Shown: positions 11,116 through 20,612 of the stretch, piece by piece
Layout: each line of letters opens with the position of its first letter
Numbering within the stretch: position 1 is the first letter of the stretch
DNA from: Diospyros lotus
Lineage: Eukaryota; Streptophyta; Magnoliopsida; Ericales; Ebenaceae
Reading direction: 5' to 3'
Length of the DNA stretch: 64,000 bases
Assembly (NCBI RefSeq): GCF_014633365.1
Contig: NC_068338.1
Coordinates: 13,030,616-13,094,615 of the forward strand
Notes under the pieces: generated by a model
Told to the model about the DNA's origin: nothing
The model's database searches: none
What the model saw: only the letters and a program-made list of their open reading frames with translations
Made by a program: the position numbers and the translations under genes

Positions 11116-11500
11116 TTAAGGTAATGTTTGTTAAAATGAGTAAGATAAACTTGTATTAAAATAAGATTGAAATGCTTTTCGGACCAAGATATGAAATGGT
11201 CAAGATAAGTTTGAGAAGCATTTTAATATTTTTATCAAACTGTTTATTAAATTTTATAGAATGTAGTGGAGGATATATGCGTATTTTTTTCTTATCTATA
11301 AGAATCAAGATAAATTTATCCATAAAGGGAGGGAGAGAGAGAAATTTATCTAAAAAAAACTTAGATAAGAAGTCTCATGGTTTCTTTTTCAAGGGTTGCC
11401 AAATAAATCTAACAAACAAAATGATAAACAATTTTGTCTAAATAATACTTTTCATATCTCATTTTTTTTATTTATATTTTGGTTAACAAACACTACTTAA
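11116..11500. mobile_element. MITE-like element with terminal inverted repeats
   Basis: The left end TTAAGGTAATGTTTGTTAA (11116-11134) matches the reverse complement of the right end, which reads TTAAG-TAGTGTTTGTTAA (11500 leftward), with one gap and one mismatch. The 385-bp length, AT-rich body and TIRs suggest a non-autonomous DNA element. TTAA/TAA at both ends could be the target duplication (PIF/Harbinger-like) or part of the TIR. An 89-residue frame within is not a gene. Confidence 0.6.
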
Positions 11501-11884
11501 AAGTCTACAAGGGTAATCTGGCTAGAGTTACCTAAATCTGGATTCTACATGGTGGATGGGTTTAAGACCAATGATAGGTAAATGACCATATATAGGCCCT
11601 TAACGCCTGTCTTAATCAACACACTCATCATCTTCATTACTTTTTAATTCGAGTTCTGTTTTCCCCTACGCTCAAATTGAGAAGCTCAAGACATTATTTT
11701 AAAATGATAGGAAGGTTTTTATTCGAGATAATTGACTCCTATATAATGGTTCATTTGTGAAACCAATGTATGGTACTACTTAACACTGTCTTATATCCTA
11801 ACCCTAACCTATGTGGTTGGCGAATCCAAGGAAATCATGTTTAAATTGCAAATTACAAGGGGTTATTATCAAAGTGTGGAATGT
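11501..11884. other. non-coding, no gene recognised
   Basis: Nothing beyond unique-looking non-coding sequence is seen. Confidence 0.3.
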
Positions 11885-12400
11885 ATGAGAATGATCTAGG
11901 GCTCATTATTCAAAAAATTGAAGTGCAAAAAGTATGAGAATGATTTAAAATTAAAAAAAGGCAAAAAAGTGTGAGAATGATCCTGAATAAAAAACACAAA
12001 AAGTATGAGAATGATCTACAATCAGAAATGTCAAAAAGCATGAGAATAATCTACAATTAAAAACCCAAAAAATGTGAGAATGATCTAGAATAAAAAATGC
12101 AAAAAACATGAGAATGATCAAACAAACGAATGTAAAAAGCATGAAAATGATTCAGAATAAAAAATGCCAAAAAGCGTGGGAATAATCTGGAATTAGAAAC
12201 ACAAAAAATCGCAAGAATTACAAAAGGAAAAGCTAGCATCATAAGTGCAAAATGCATTAAACCGAATTGAAAAATTGAAAACACTTAAGCATGAGAATGA
12301 TCTAGGATAACCCAAAATCAAAAGCGATAAATATGAAAACTAGAGAAGCAAAAATTGCGAGGACAATCCAAAAATCGAAGCGCAAGCATGAGAATAATCT
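11885..12400. repeat. 34-bp tandem repeat with TGAGAATGAT core
   Basis: The core TGAGAATGAT recurs at 11935, 11972, 12006, 12041, 12075, 12109, 12142 and 12177 (spacing 33-37 bp, mostly 34), each followed by a variable A-rich spacer containing CAAAAAG. Outlying copies lie at 11885, about 12290 and about 12387. Minus-strand frames rich in Phe, His and Cys (11951-12284) are translations of the array. Confidence 0.85.
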
Positions 12401-14100
12401 TAGAAAAGAGAAATATGGGCAAGCCATGACATAGTCTTCTACTTTTCCCTAGGAAAAACTTGAATGAAAGAGTGGGGAACAATTGTTGTATTATAAGCAA
12501 AAAACCATTAAAAGACTCCCCCCAAAAAAGAAGATAAAAGTCCAAAACAACTTTTCTGGGGTAAAAAAGTGTAATAAAGGATAAACATTATCTACAAATA
12601 ATTCTAATCCTAAAAAAGTTTCAAAATATCAAAATAAACATTATCTATAAAAATTTTAATTCCATGGATTCAAGAATGTCAAGATAGATATTATCTGTAA
12701 AAAATTAATTATATGAGATTTAGAAAAACTCCATATTCCTTTATAAATAAATAAACTCTTATTTCAGAAAAGATACGTCTTTGATATTAGTTTCAATATG
12801 GATTTTAAGTTTTAATATTTTTAGTATCTAATTTAAGTATTGAAGTGTTTGTGTGAAATTTTTTTTATGCGCTTTAATTGTTCTCTTTATTGCAGATTTC
12901 AACTTGCTTGATGACGACATTCTCACTGTAAAAAAAAATTATTATTGTGTTTAAAGGACAACATAATTATTTCAAAATTTTTTAGATCCTAACATATTTT
13001 ATTAAAACTAAAACATCCAAAAGTTTAAAAACAACCCATTTTACCACAAACTACGGTAACCTATAAGCTTTCACTAATTTTCTGCGTTGCGGATCATATT
13101 TTGATGAGGCACCGGCGAATCATATTTTGTTGAGAAGTATACCATCGAGTGGCATGTATGATTATTATAAGCGAGAGGTGGTAAGTTTATGGTGTCCCCA
13201 CCCCCACCACTATTTTGCTTGGTATTATCTCCGATCATCCACTACCTATGTTACACGGAATATCTCATAGGAGTTGTTTCTCTATTTTTGAAACGTTTTT
13301 CATTCTCATTTCAAACTCTATTTATGCCTAATTTTTTAGAAGAATATCCGTTTTCACATTTTCATTTCCTATAAAAAAACGTTTCCCATTTTCATTTCCG
13401 TGCAACATAATCCACTACTTCTATTTTTCTTTATTTTTTTAATAATTAATATTTTATTAAAAAATAAATATAAAACCTTATAATTTTTTTTAACTTCCCT
13501 TCACCATTTTTTAATTTTTAACCATTGTTGTGGTGTTCCAAATCCTAATATTCCATAAAATCCACATATTTATAGAATGAAAAGTTGCTCTTTATTAGTG
13601 AATTTTATCTTTTTAATGCTATTAGTTTAATATTTTATTTTATTTTTTTCTATAAGACAGTTATGAATGTATATTTTTTCCTTGTATTGATCTTCTTAGA
13701 GTTTTAAGAAAAATTAATTTTGTTTTTCTTTGTTTATCGTTGTAAATTGTTTGACTTTTTTTTCTTATCTCTGAGATATTATATTTTAGTTAAAAATTTA
13801 TTATCATTAAGAGATTATTATATTTTGTAATTGATTGAATTTTAATTTTTTTATTTAATAAAATAATAAAATATTTGTGTAAAAAAATATATATTATTTA
13901 TTTTTTATAAAAAAAAATAATTCTCAAAAGCCTCAACAATTCCTTTTGCCTTAGGCCCAACTCTGTTGAGTTGGCTCTGCATAAATACATATATTTTAAT
14001 GCTTGAACGTGATTAATTTGAGCCAAATTTTTTCTTTTTTTTATATATAATATTGTTAGGATAATCTTTATATATAAAAAAATAAAGAAAAAACATGTCA
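12401..14100. other. AT-rich intergenic region upstream of the receptor kinase
   Basis: No gene is seen. Frames at 12318-12545 and 13189-13374 lack any family signature. Long A/T runs dominate from 13400 to 13920. The right part probably includes the promoter of the kinase gene. Confidence 0.4.
13975..14060 (+). promoter_or_regulatory. candidate TATA elements of the receptor-kinase gene
   Basis: GCATAAATACATATATTT (13979-13996) and TTATATATAAT (14040-14050) lie about 260-345 nt before the preferred start codon. Either could be the TATA box, implying a 5' leader of about 240-320 nt. The AT-rich background makes chance matches likely. Confidence 0.3.
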
Positions 14101-14321
14101 CTTCTGTTTAAGGTACTTACAGTTGACACGTCTTTCACCAAGACATCGTATTCACTTTCCATATTGGACTTTACGGTTATTTGTTTTGACCTGGTAGTGA
14201 AAGGGAACAGGAACTTTGATTGTTTCAGATGTACCGAGATTACTTGCAAGGCTTCCCCTGCTCCTCAAATACTCTTCTTCGCTTGGGTTTCATGGCGAAA
14301 TCAGATTGGATCGATCTAACG

Positions 14322-16724
14322 ATGGCTCATGCTCTTCTGTTTCTTCTCTTCCTTCTGCCTTTGTCCATTGCTGCTCAATCTAATGGCACCATAGCCCTGG
14401 GCAAGTCCATCACAGCCAACACCGATGCCGCTGATCCATGGCTTTCTCCTTCGGCTGATTTTGCTTTTGGTTTTAGGCAACTTGAAGATCCCAATCTCTT
14501 CTTGCTCTCCATATGGTACTACAAGATACCCGATCGGACCATTGTTTGGTTTGCAAATGAAGGAGTTCCTTTTTCGAGCGGATCGAAGGTAGAACTCACT
14601 TCCGATAAAGGGTTGGTGGTCACGGACCCTAAAGGCAACGTACTGTGGGAATCTGAGGGCATTTTGAATGAAGTTGCTTATGGTTTCCTGAATGATACTG
14701 GCAACTTTGTGCTTATGGGAAGCGATTCTCTCAGTCAATGGGAAAGCTTCGAATATCCTACTGATACCCTTCTGCCTACGCAGACAATGAAGTCCGGCTT
14801 GGTGCTGTATTCCAAGCGGTCGGTGACCAACTTCTCCCAAGGAAGATTCCAGCTTCGCTTCCAAGATGGGAATCTGTTGCTTAATACCAGAGACATGGTT
14901 TCAAATCTTGCTTATGCTAATTACTATACAAGTAACACTTCTGACCCCTCTAATCCCTCCAATTCCGGTCAGCAAGTGATCTTCCCTGATACAGGTTATA
15001 TGTACATATTGAGAGAGAATGGCGTAAGGTTCAATCTCACTCCGAGGACAATCAATTTCCCTGCCAGTGATAATTATCACAGAGCAACTCTCAATTTTGA
15101 TGGAGTTTTCGTCCAATATGCTTATCCAAGGTCTTCCAGTACTGGCAACACAAACTGGAGTGTGGTTTGGTCCGAGCCAGATAATATATGTGCTGCTATT
15201 GGTGGAGGTTTAGGGAGTGGGGCTTGTGGGTTTAACAACATCTGCAGCCTCGGTGATGATAAGAGGCCAATATGCCAGTGCCCACCGGGGTTTTCGTTGA
15301 TGGATCCAGACGATAAGTATGGCAGCTGTAGGCCGAATTTCACTCAAAGCTGTGAAGAAGCAGATGTCAATTCAGCAGCAGATGTGTATGATTTCTCGAC
15401 TCTTGTAAATACTAATTGGCCAACCTCTGATTACGAGCACTTGAAGCCATTGACTGAATCCCAGTGTAGAAACAATTGCCTTCAAGATTGTTTTTGTGCT
15501 GTTGCTATACTTGGAGGTGATGAATGCTGGAAGAAGAAGCTGCCACTTTCGAATGGAATCAGGGATAGCAGTCTTAATAACAAGGCTATCTTGAAGTACC
15601 GCAAAGTTGATGTTCCTCCATCCAATCCTACAACCGGACCTCCTACTATTCGTGAAAAAAAGGACAGGGAGTCTATTATTGTGGTAGGATCCGTTCTCTT
15701 GGGGACATCTTTTTTTGTCAATTTGGTATTGGTTGGTGCCTTCTGCTTGGGCTTTTTCTTTATCTACCGTAAGAAAAAAGGACTCCCCACAAGTGAAATA
15801 AGTCTCCGTAGTTTTACCTACAAAGAACTTGATGTTGCTACAAATGGTTTTGGGGAAGAATTGGGAAGGGGGGCTTTTGGCATTGTCTACAAAGGGGTGG
15901 TACAAATGGGTGGTTCAAGACAAGTTGTGGCAGTGAAAAAGCTTGATAGAGTAGCTCAACAAAAAGAGAAGGAATTCAAGACTGAAGTGAATGTGATTGG
16001 CCGAACTCATCATAAAAATCTGGTTCGGCTGCTTGGATTCTGTGAGGAAGGCCAACACCGGATGCTAGTCTATGAGTTTTTGACCAATGGCACTTTATCT
16101 AGCTTCCTATTTGGAGATACAAAGCCTAGCTGGAACCTTAGGACTGAAATTGCGCTAGGGATTGCAAGAGGGCTGGTTTACTTGCATGAAGAATGCACCA
16201 CCCAAATCATCCATTGCGATATAAAGCCTCAGAACATACTCCTTGATGAGTATTACAATGCTAGAATTTCAGACTTTGGGTTGGCTAAACTTCTCAGGAT
16301 GAATCAAAGCAAGACAGTGCCAACTACCATTAGAGGGACAAAGGGGTATGTGGCCTCGGAGTGGTTCAACAACAAGCCAATCACTGCCAAGGTTGACGTT
16401 TACAGCTATGGTGTGTTGCTGCTAGAGATCATTTCTTGTCAAAGAAGTGTGGGGGATCTTGAAAATGGAGAAGTTGAAAAAGCAATCTTGACAGATTGGG
16501 CTAGTGATTGCTTGGAGGAAGGGAAGTTGGAAGCTTTGGTTGAGAATGATAGGGAGGCTTTGGATGATTGGAACAAGTTGATGAGATTTGTGATGGTAGC
16601 CATTTGGTGTATTCAAGAGGATCCATCTTTTAGACCTTCAATGAGGAAGGTTATTCAAATGCTTGAAGAAGTTATTGAAGTTAATCGCCCTCCATGTCCT
16701 ACCACGTTTTCTTCCACCACCTAA
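14322..16724 (+). CDS. G-type lectin S-receptor-like Ser/Thr protein kinase (LECRK type)
   Basis: This is a plasma-membrane receptor kinase expected to bind an extracellular ligand through its B-lectin module and signal by Ser/Thr phosphorylation. The frame is open without introns. I prefer the ATG at 14322 (800 residues) because MAHALLFLLFLLPLSIAAQ is a clean signal peptide; in-frame ATGs at 14292 and 14229 would add residues ahead of it. In order: signal peptide; B-lectin domain (about 20-150, with IWYYKIPDRTIVWFAN and DTGNFVL); Cys-rich EGF-like region (about 290-330, ACGFNNIC and CQCPPGF); PAN-like region (about 335-430); membrane span (about 451-476) then RKKKG; kinase domain with GRGAFG (about 515-520), Lys539 in VAVKK, HCDIKPQN (Asp633) and DFG (Asp651). 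The usual HRD Arg is Cys, making it a non-RD kinase, a class common among immune receptors. Length and layout fit the LECRK1-4 group; I cannot choose an orthologue. Ligand unknown. Confidence 0.96.
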   Translation: MAHALLFLLFLLPLSIAAQSNGTIALGKSITANTDAADPWLSPSADFAFGFRQLEDPNLFLLSIWYYKIPDRTIVWFANEGVPFSSGSKVELTSDKGLVVTDPKGNVLWESEGILNEVAYGFLNDTGNFVLMGSDSLSQWESFEYPTDTLLPTQTMKSGLVLYSKRSVTNFSQGRFQLRFQDGNLLLNTRDMVSNLAYANYYTSNTSDPSNPSNSGQQVIFPDTGYMYILRENGVRFNLTPRTINFPASDNYHRATLNFDGVFVQYAYPRSSSTGNTNWSVVWSEPDNICAAIGGGLGSGACGFNNICSLGDDKRPICQCPPGFSLMDPDDKYGSCRPNFTQSCEEADVNSAADVYDFSTLVNTNWPTSDYEHLKPLTESQCRNNCLQDCFCAVAILGGDECWKKKLPLSNGIRDSSLNNKAILKYRKVDVPPSNPTTGPPTIREKKDRESIIVVGSVLLGTSFFVNLVLVGAFCLGFFFIYRKKKGLPTSEISLRSFTYKELDVATNGFGEELGRGAFGIVYKGVVQMGGSRQVVAVKKLDRVAQQKEKEFKTEVNVIGRTHHKNLVRLLGFCEEGQHRMLVYEFLTNGTLSSFLFGDTKPSWNLRTEIALGIARGLVYLHEECTTQIIHCDIKPQNILLDEYYNARISDFGLAKLLRMNQSKTVPTTIRGTKGYVASEWFNNKPITAKVDVYSYGVLLLEIISCQRSVGDLENGEVEKAILTDWASDCLEEGKLEALVENDREALDDWNKLMRFVMVAIWCIQEDPSFRPSMRKVIQMLEEVIEVNRPPCPTTFSSTT

Positions 16725-17150
16725 ACGTTAGTTTACTTTATAGATAGCCTACCATCTTAATGGCAACTTATTACAAAGACTATCCTGTTTCTAATTATGT
16801 TATTTTTATTGAATAGTTTTAGTGATTCCTTAGAATATTCCTAAAGGTATTAAGGAATCATGTAAGCTAATGTTTACCTTATATGGTTGATCAAAAGTTC
16901 TTTGCAATAATTTTGTGGAGGATAGATATCAATTGTTGTCCAATGAACTCTATAAAATTTTGATAGGAATATTGTCGATAATTAATGTAACTTATATACA
17001 TAGACTCCCTATATGCCAATCTAGGGCATGCTCAGGCTAGTATTGCCATTTAGGCTACGCTTAGCCTTGCACAACCATTTGCACCAAATTAAGCCTCACT
17101 TAGCCACTTAGGCTAAACTCCGCCCAAGCTTAACAGGGTTTTTCACTTAC
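16725..17150 (+). other. 3' flank of the kinase gene, duplicated downstream
   Basis: This includes the 3' UTR. The same sequence, moderately diverged, recurs in three pieces: 20536-20612, 22885-23141 and 25289 to about 25395. The copy here has no insertions, so it shows the ancestral order for that second copy. No ORF is present. Confidence 0.85.
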
Positions 17151-17174
17151 ACTTATCTATTTTAGGAGGGATTC

Positions 17175-18540
17175 CACTACAAGAAAACAGTCGATTAGAG
17201 ACGAGTTGTGAGATGAATTTTGAGACAGATTCCGGGTCGTCTAAAAAATGCTCGTTGCAAAATTTGAGATGAAATTTGAAACATATTTTTTTCGTTTGAA
17301 ATTTAAGATGGATTTTGAAACAGAAATTTCAGACGTATTTTGATGTCTGTAATTTTTTAGACGAATTTCTTTCGTATGAAATTTGAGACAAATTTAGAAA
17401 TGAAATTTTAGATGGATTTTGAGATGAATTTTTTCGTCTGTAATTTGAGATAAATTTTTAAAACATATTTTTTCATCTATAATTTGAGATGAATTTTTGA
17501 GACAGATAAAATCTTTCTCAAATGTAAATTCATTAAAAAATAAAAAATTAATTTCCCTTCAAATTTCAAAATTAAACCTGATAGACATAGTATATATATG
17601 CACCAATATAACAAAACAAACGAACCAAATTAAAAATCATGCATAAATATACATTCATCATAATAAATAACATCATCCATGCATAAATATACAATAGTAA
17701 TAATACTAACATCGTCCATGAATAGATCTATTTAAGAAGTGCTACAACCTAAAATCTATCCATGCCAATGGCAGATCCTCCTAATAATCCAAAAGATTTT
17801 TGGACTGCAACAACGAAGAAGAGTTTGGGACTCTATTTTCCGAAAGATAATGGGATCCACAGCTTCTCTAACCACATCCCTTATAGCTTGTCGAATTTGG
17901 TCCATGAACGAGGATGACGACGACGATGGTGACAATAGTTGGTAGGAACGATCAGCAGGGATAACATGAGCTTCCAACCCCATCCCATATACGCGACCAT
18001 TTTTCTTTCCACTTGCAACCTCCAACCTTAAGGATGTCTAATTAATAGCTGGCTAAGAAGGGTGTTCACTATCACTACCTTTCGATGGGCCACCTATCGA
18101 TACATGTGATGATGCCTCATGTTGTCGGGTCTGAAAGTTAGCCTGCAATTATCATGGATACATGGAATAATTTGTATTATCAATAGGACAATTAAGCATA
18201 ATAAGAATTAAAATACACAACTAATATATATTTACATAAGTTTCCTCAAACCTCTTATCGATGAATCCCGAATTATCCTTTCTTTTGTGCGTGGCCAGGA
18301 ATAACTCAGCTTGTGTGGGTGGGCAACCAAATTTCATAGTCTGGAAGGGGAAAAAATAAAGATGTTCATGCAACTATTCTTATTTTAGAAAAGTAATTAA
18401 GTGAGATTAAAATAATAAAAAACATCAAATATTTACTAGTTTCCTCTTATGCTTAGACATAGGTATGGAGCCACACGTGTGCATAGTGCCTCCAACTTTC
18501 GAGGCCCTATTTTTCTTGACCTTTTTTATCTTGTTCTTAT
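17175..18540 (-). mobile_element. CACTA (En/Spm) element, one end plus transposase fragment
   Basis: The left terminus CACTACAAGAAAAC at 17175 is the standard CACTA inverted repeat, preceded by TTC as a possible 3-bp target duplication. Behind it (17200-17520) lie about a dozen degenerate copies of a TTTGAGACGAATTT-like word in both strands' sense, as expected of subterminal transposase-binding repeats. A minus-strand coding remnant follows. The opposite terminus was not found: a solo LTR begins at 18541 and the remainder (20323 to about 20363) joins a receptor-kinase fragment, so this end is truncated. Confidence 0.82.
17754..18540 (-). pseudogene. En/Spm-type transposase, C-terminal part, broken
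   Basis: Read leftward: KKVKKNRASKVGGTMHTCGS (about 18535-18475), an intron-like AT-rich gap, MKFGCPPTQAELFLATHKRK (18338 leftward), then GKKNGRVYGMGLEA (about 18010-17970) followed by a Ser run and FMDQIRQAIRDVV. The 'PTQAELFLATH' and 'GKKxGRVYGxG' blocks are recognisable from the plant transposase family found in CACTA elements. Parts are in different frames and separated by introns or decay. The 5' part is cut off by the solo LTR at 18541. Confidence 0.72.
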
Positions 18541-20322
18541 AGTTAGTATAGGTGCTTTAGACCTAATTAGATTAGGTATGTTGTACACTGACAATTGCAA
18601 TCATATTTATTATTGAATAAGGAGTTATTCAATTTCACAAGAAGTCATTTTATTGGTTTCTTATTATTATTGTAATGACTAAATGAAAATAGATAGAAGT
18701 CCATATGATATATACCGTGATTAATCTATAAAGATGTGTGATGATGCATCACAATTTGTAGACATCATTAAATGTCCTAAGTCATAGTAATGTGAATAGT
18801 GGACATTGACAATTACAGTAAGACTTGTATGTGCTATATTTTTACTATCTGATAGCATCGGGGGTCTCACACCCATAGGCATGGGGATTTCTAGACAAGT
18901 ACATAGGTGACTAATGTTGGAAAACATGCCAATGGATATGACTTGTCATGAGAATCTATTTTAATTATATGTTGATGAAATTCTCATATGAGATGGGTGT
19001 AACTAATCCTTGAATCTGAGGTTGTCACTATCATCTCATAAGAAGACGGATATGCTTTGACGTCGTTACAATAGGCCAAGACAAAGGCTACACATGGATG
19101 ATTGTTGGGCATATGGTGAGGCTTATAGAGATGGATGCATAACCAAGATGAGACTCGTCTATCCATTGAAAGATGATGATGTATCTATGGCGCCTTTAGT
19201 GGATATTCATTTTATATTAAGTGAAGATATTTGGAGGATTGAAGAAAATTCATGTGATCGTAATCAAGTAACACATCTCCAGACTTGAGATCATAGAAGA
19301 TACATTGACGAGAGGATCAAATTATACGAAAACAATGCTCGTGAAAGGTTGTTTACGAATTATGAATCATTTTGAATAACTGGGTAGGCGTGATGCATTT
19401 CTAGAGACTAATATGTCTTATGTGTTAGTACCAACACATTGCCAACATATTCGAAAGTTTAATACGCAAAAAGTAAGATTCTTGATTTAAACCAAGAGAG
19501 TGGACGTATGGTTAAGTGGGACACTTAGACAAGAAGTTGTGCCATCGTAAGTTCTCACAGGAAAAAAAAATATATGTAATGACGTCAATTTGATGAGGGG
19601 TCATCAAAAAGGAAAGAGTTTCCTAAAATGATAATTGATTAAATTATGAAGGAGTTTCTAATTTAATAATTTTCTATATTTGTTGGAGTGATAAATAGGA
19701 AATAATATATATATATATATTTAGGCTTAAATTAATATTTGGGCTAAATAAAATGCTTAAGCCAAATATTAAATTGAATATTATATTTGAGCTAAATTTA
19801 ATTTGGACAAAATATTTCATTTAAACTTATAATTGGATTTGAGTTATTTAATTAATTACTAGTTAGACAAGTAAAGGGCCGACCCATATCCATTAGGGTT
19901 TAAAAAACCCTAGGAGGTATAAATACCCCTTTAAGGTTGCCCAAAAGAGATTAGGGTTTGTATGTTATTATTTCTCAAGATTTAAGAAAAAAAGATTGTC
20001 ATTCACTCTCTCTCATTTCCTTCGACATCGATTTGAAATGAGGAGCTTCTTTCTATTCATATCCAAGCCACAAAAAGAAGAAGAAGCTAGTACTCCCATT
20101 TCGCTTTCTTTGCCAAATGACTCGTGCCGCGTATCATGAGTTAGAGATTAGACACTTGGATAGCTCGAATCTGCAAATGACTCGAAACTCTAAATGTTAG
20201 ATTTATTTTATTATGTATGTGAATGTTTTGATTTTGACGTTGATTCAATCATCGGGATCAAGGTAAATTTTAAAATTTTTAAAATACGTTATTTGCCTCG
20301 TAACGATCTTGATTTACTTTCA
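18541..20322 (+). mobile_element. solo LTR, element-E family
   Basis: It aligns end to end with the LTRs of element E (45177-47176 and 52716-54627), from GTTAGTATAGGTGC to CTTTCA. Target duplication CTTAT (18536-18540) / CTTAC (20323-20327), four of five matching. A TATA box (GGTATAAATACCCC, about 19916) is placed as in the E LTRs. No internal element remains, so it arose by LTR-LTR recombination. It split the CACTA transposase gene. It looks older than element E, judging by more differences from it. It includes an (AT)n tract near 19700. Confidence 0.9.
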
Positions 20323-20363
20323 CTTACAGGGCATTCCAATTTTCCTTTAATCCTCCGAATACA

Positions 20364-20535
20364 TGAGGCTTTGAATGATTGGAACAGGTTGACGAGATTT
20401 GTGATGATAGCGATTTTGTGTATTCAAGAGGATCCATCTTTTAGACCTTCAATGAGGAAGGTTGTTCAAATGCTTGAAGGAGTTATTGAAGTTAATCACC
20501 CTCCATGTCCTACCACATTTTCTTCCACCACCTAA
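20364..20535 (+). pseudogene. 3'-terminal fragment of a second LECRK-type kinase gene
   Basis: Only the last 57 or so codons remain: EALNDWNRLTRFVM, then CIQEDPSFRPSMRKVVQMLE, ending CPTTFSSTT and stop. It is nearly identical in protein to the end of the intact gene (16557-16724) and is followed by the same 3' flank. Upstream homology stops abruptly at about 20364, where CACTA-derived sequence begins. All of the ectodomain, membrane span and catalytic motifs are missing, so it cannot encode a kinase. Confidence 0.93.
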
Positions 20536-20612
20536 ACCTTTGTTTGCTTTGAATCTACTAGCCTACTAGCTTAATGACAACTTATTACAAATATTATCTT
20601 GTTGCACATATT

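Noticed and set aside
14220..14321. Upstream extension of the kinase frame
   Set aside because: The extension begins at TTG (14220) or ATG (14229) and would place about 31 polar residues before the signal peptide. TTGTTTCAG just before 14229 resembles a splice acceptor, but no upstream exon is recognisable.
14316..15905. Minus-strand frames of 182 and 177 residues under the kinase gene
   Set aside because: Antisense shadows of a well-supported coding region; no family signature.
20194..20535. 113-residue frame as a small kinase-like gene
   Set aside because: Its first half is translation of the solo LTR end and CACTA remnant; only the last 57 codons are kinase-derived and lack all catalytic motifs.
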